DNA of 17,045 bases from an uncultured Kiritimatiellota bacterium. GTDB taxonomy: Bacteria; Verrucomicrobiota; Kiritimatiellia; RFP12; UBA1067. This document shows, piece by piece, positions 15,245-17,045 of this stretch. Under the pieces are notes generated by a model that saw nothing but the letters and a program-made list of their open reading frames with translations, was not told the DNA's origin and did no database searches. The stretch spans positions 1-17,045 of the forward strand of contig CAKURH010000081.1 of the NCBI GenBank assembly GCA_934675625.1. The letters are read 5' to 3'. The position numbers were made by a program, and so were the translations under genes. Numbering within the stretch: position 1 is the first letter of the stretch; every line of letters starts with the position of its first letter.

Positions 15245-15250
15245 ATCATA
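15245..15250 (-). promoter_or_regulatory. Candidate -10 box for the xylanase operon
   Basis: TATGAT on the minus strand, about 40 bases before the start at 15204. No convincing -35 hexamer lies at 16-18 bases, so support is weak. If used, the leader would be about 34 bases with GAGGA near its end. Confidence 0.25.
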
Positions 15251-15433
15251 ATTCCCTCACGCCAAACAATACCTTTTTCGGCAAAATAACGTCATGTTTT
15301 AGGCAATTTCTCGAATGGGGGCGCTTCAGGCTCACGTTCAGTCCCCCGTCGAGGACTTCGCGCGCACGAGAGGCCCGCCAATCGGGAGTCCCACAAACCA
15401 CGAGGGTCAAACGCCCAACGGTTCAACCAGAAC

Positions 15434-16051
15434 TTATACGCCGCTGATGGCCAAACGCACAAGCTCTGCCTTGATGTCTTTGTCCGTCGGCGGATTCGGA
15501 ACCAAGTAATCGACCTGTTCCGTATAGTCGATGTCGCTGAAGAACGAAAGCTGCGCCCGGAACAATTTTTCGGAAAACAGCTCGCCGAACAGTTCAGACG
15601 CCTTTGCCGACACTTCTGCGACAGTAAAATGCCCCGTCAGCAAGAAGTACAGATCGACATAATCCTTCCATTTGGATCGCCGTCCCAACGCATAGGCTTT
15701 CATTGCCGCCAGAGAAAGAAGCGACGGCATGCGAAAGACATCCTCAAACCTGTCCTCCGAAGCAACGGGAAACGGATACTGGAAGAACGTCAGCTTGACC
15801 CCATTGACAATCAAGTTCATCTGGTCTTCGACTCGGCGCGTGACCTGGTGCGAAAATCCAGCCGAGACAATCTTGTCGAGATTTCTCTTGTGGTTCAGAC
15901 CTGTTTGTTTGAACATATCGAAGTCAATCGACCGTCGATGTCCAATGTGCAAGGCAATCGCCGTTCCTCCGACAAGATAGAACTCTCGCCGAAATTTGGC
16001 CATCAAGGGCAACAGACTACGCTGCGCCGCGTTCAGTATCTCATCATGCAT
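15434..16051 (-). CDS. AbiEii/AbiGii-type nucleotidyltransferase toxin (205 aa)
   Basis: The N-terminal half has the nucleotidyltransferase signature: YLVGGTAIALHIGHRRSIDFDMF (about 25-47), with the GG motif at 28-29 and the D43-x-D45 metal pair. Further in, MKAYALGRRSKWKDYVDLYFLL (117-138) supplies the conserved Lys and the K-D-x-x-D-L segment of the AbiEii family. Such proteins act as toxins of type IV toxin-antitoxin or abortive-infection systems by transferring nucleotides to RNA targets. The gene overlaps the small upstream gene by eight bases (shared ATGCATGA), so the pair is translationally coupled. The region is visibly AT-richer than the genes on either side, suggesting transfer. The whole family length is present and the motif residues are intact, so the protein is probably active. 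Target is unknown. Confidence 0.85.
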   Translation of the reverse strand: MHDEILNAAQRSLLPLMAKFRREFYLVGGTAIALHIGHRRSIDFDMFKQTGLNHKRNLDKIVSAGFSHQVTRRVEDQMNLIVNGVKLTFFQYPFPVASEDRFEDVFRMPSLLSLAAMKAYALGRRSKWKDYVDLYFLLTGHFTVAEVSAKASELFGELFSEKLFRAQLSFFSDIDYTEQVDYLVPNPPTDKDIKAELVRLAISGV

Positions 16052-16313
16052 ATGGCTTCAGAACCAGCGAGAAGAAATTGCGGATTTCCGGATAGTAATT
16101 CCCCGCCTTTCGACCAGTCGCCGAAAAGAAGACATGCGCCAACCTCTGCGGCGTCAGGATGTCCCTGAGTTCACGGTAGTCTGCCAGAGTTCCGTCGTTC
16201 AGCGTCGTCTCGATCAGCAACTCGTCGCTGACATCACGTTTAGACGCTTCCGGCGTGTACCAGAACATCGCACGGTGGCTGTCAATGAACTTCTCGCGTT
16301 CGCTTCTCAACAT
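16044..16313 (-). CDS. Small putative antitoxin of the AbiEii-type module (89 aa)
   Basis: The 89-residue protein contains FWYTPEASKRDVSDELLIE, TTLNDGTLADYRELRDIL, LAHVFFSATGR and NYYPEIRNFFSLVL. The FW...IIE.vL..G...D...L......I..vf......r...FF pattern recalls small proteins (DUF6922-like) that sit directly upstream of AbiEii-type toxins in many bacteria; that match is from memory and unverified. It is much shorter than the classical winged-helix AbiEi antitoxin and no helix-turn-helix is evident. Position ahead of the toxin, eight-base overlap and a shared promoter make an antitoxin role the best reading. The start at 16313 lies nine bases from a good -10 box, with no Shine-Dalgarno. Confidence 0.65.
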   Translation of the reverse strand: MLRSEREKFIDSHRAMFWYTPEASKRDVSDELLIETTLNDGTLADYRELRDILTPQRLAHVFFSATGRKAGNYYPEIRNFFSLVLKPYA

Positions 16314-16322
16314 GATGGTGAC

Positions 16323-16351
16323 ATGATACCAAATTCAGCCGTCCCCTGCAA
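16323..16351 (-). promoter_or_regulatory. Candidate promoter of the toxin-antitoxin module
   Basis: On the minus strand TTGCAG (16346-16351) and TATCAT (16323-16328) are separated by 17 bases, with TGG making an extended -10. The -10 box ends nine bases before the ATG at 16313, so the transcript would be leaderless or have only a few leader bases. Confidence 0.55.
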
Positions 16352-16352
16352 C

Positions 16353-16377
16353 CGACCACCCCGTGGCGGTCGCCTTT
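16353..16377 (+). terminator. Hairpin plus T-run, plus strand
   Basis: The stem CGACC/GGTCG with inner CC/GG is followed on the plus strand by CCTTTTT. It would terminate plus-strand transcription, but no plus-strand gene precedes it. It overlaps a second small hairpin (TCGCC/GGCGA, 16370-16386) and the -35 side of the toxin-antitoxin promoter. Confidence 0.3.
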
Positions 16378-16397
16378 TTCCGGCGATGTCCCGTCCG

Positions 16398-16925
16398 TCA
16401 TAAGAGAGGCCCGCCGCGCACCGGCCCCTCCGCGAACGGATCGGCCGGGCGGCCGTCGTACGTCACGTTCTCGACGCGGACGTTGAAGATGCCCGCATCC
16501 GGGCGGTCGCGCGGCTGGACGGTCTTTGTCGAGCGCGCCGTGTCTGGCGGGATGCCGTGGAAGCGGATGTCGCGCCACGTCACGCCCTCGATGCGAAAGC
16601 CGTCGCTCTTGCCGTAGCTCGCGTGCGCGGCGTCGCGCACCTCAAGACAGAACGCCTGACTACGGAAGCCCTTCGTCCAGAAGAAGTCAATGTCCTCGAA
16701 CAGGGCGTTCCGCGTCCACGTGCCGCTCTGGCTGTTGATGCGGAAGCAGCCGACGAACGGCTCGACGGCGGCGGACGAGGGCGCTTCGCAGCCGTAGACG
16801 CTTCCCACCACGGACGACCGACGGATCGTGATGTTCTCCAGGATGTCCGGGTCGGCGCGGTTCCCCGTGCCGTGGCCGGAAAACACGAACGGGCGGCAGC
16901 TCGTCCAGAACAGGGAATCCTCCAC
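16398..16925 (-). CDS. Right-handed beta-helix (GH28-like) protein, C-terminal part; 5' end missing or disrupted
   Basis: The 175 residues read as successive beta-helix coils: LVEDSLFWTSCRPFVFSG, ILENITIRRSSVVG, NALFEDIDFFWTKGF, FRIEGVTWRDIRFHG and NVRVENVTYDG. These repeats of the N-I-x-I/V type are typical of polygalacturonase-like (GH28) and related polysaccharide-acting proteins. The family is usually over 400 residues, so only the end is present. The frame begins with a GTG at 16925 with no ribosome site; coding-like sequence (DGDGAVRQRRTGDF) continues upstream in frame but meets a TGA at 17007-17009. Either the gene is 5'-truncated or frameshifted close to the window edge, or it was joined to unrelated sequence there. 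No catalytic residues can be assigned. It may be a pseudogene remnant. Confidence 0.55.
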   Translation of the reverse strand: MEDSLFWTSCRPFVFSGHGTGNRADPDILENITIRRSSVVGSVYGCEAPSSAAVEPFVGCFRINSQSGTWTRNALFEDIDFFWTKGFRSQAFCLEVRDAAHASYGKSDGFRIEGVTWRDIRFHGIPPDTARSTKTVQPRDRPDAGIFNVRVENVTYDGRPADPFAEGPVRGGPLL

Positions 16926-17045
16926 GAGGAAGTCGCCCGTGCGCCGCTGCCGAACCGCCCCGTCGCCGTCCCGAGTTTGCCAGTTTGATTTCTGAAAAAG
17001 TCGTTTTCACCCAGTGGCGACGCGGGGTTGGCGCATATCGCCCTC

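Noticed and set aside
15250..15433. Terminator after the toxin gene
   Set aside because: Only a very short GGTT/AACC stem is visible and no T-run follows on the minus strand.

Overview
All recognisable genes in this GC-rich window lie on the minus strand, so it reads from right to left. The gene content suggests a polysaccharide-degrading bacterium of the PVC superphylum, most likely Kiritimatiellota or a relative: several secreted SUMF1/FGE-fold proteins with the N-terminal beta-domain common there, an ECF sigma factor of the Rhodopirellula/Verrucomicrobium type, a FecR-like membrane protein and several secreted glycoside hydrolases. This placement is inferred from families and was not searched.

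Layout from right to left. (i) 16398-17045: C-terminal part of a right-handed beta-helix (GH28-like) protein, with its 5' part missing or disrupted. (ii) 15434-16313: an AT-richer two-gene module, a small putative antitoxin overlapping an AbiEii-type nucleotidyltransferase toxin. (iii) 10840-15204: a probable operon of secreted GH10 endoxylanase, secreted GH13 amylase-like protein and a mandelate racemase/muconate lactonizing (enolase superfamily) enzyme. (iv) 10239-10839: a 600-base gene-free spacer holding a 48-base inverted repeat pair, short TCTGCG-type repeats and the start-proximal promoter of smc. (v) 7734-10238: an SMC ATPase of only 834 residues whose hinge domain appears to be replaced by a short linker with an EF-hand/dockerin-like loop. 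(vi) 1-7631: a tightly packed seven-gene operon of ECF sigma factor, FecR-like protein, exported FAD-dependent oxidoreductase, three tandem secreted SUMF1-fold proteins and a secreted glycoside-hydrolase-like protein that leaves the window.

How they may work together: in (vi) the sigma factor and FecR-like protein probably form a cell-surface signalling pair driving the operon, whose other products are exported. The three SUMF1-fold proteins lack the cysteine pair of true formylglycine-generating enzymes, so they are more likely binding or structural proteins than sulfatase activators. Operon (iii) fits extracellular xylan or alpha-glucan breakdown followed by sugar-acid metabolism. Several operon-leading genes (smc, the toxin-antitoxin module and perhaps the sigma factor) have a -10 box within 6-9 bases of an ATG, which suggests leaderless transcripts.
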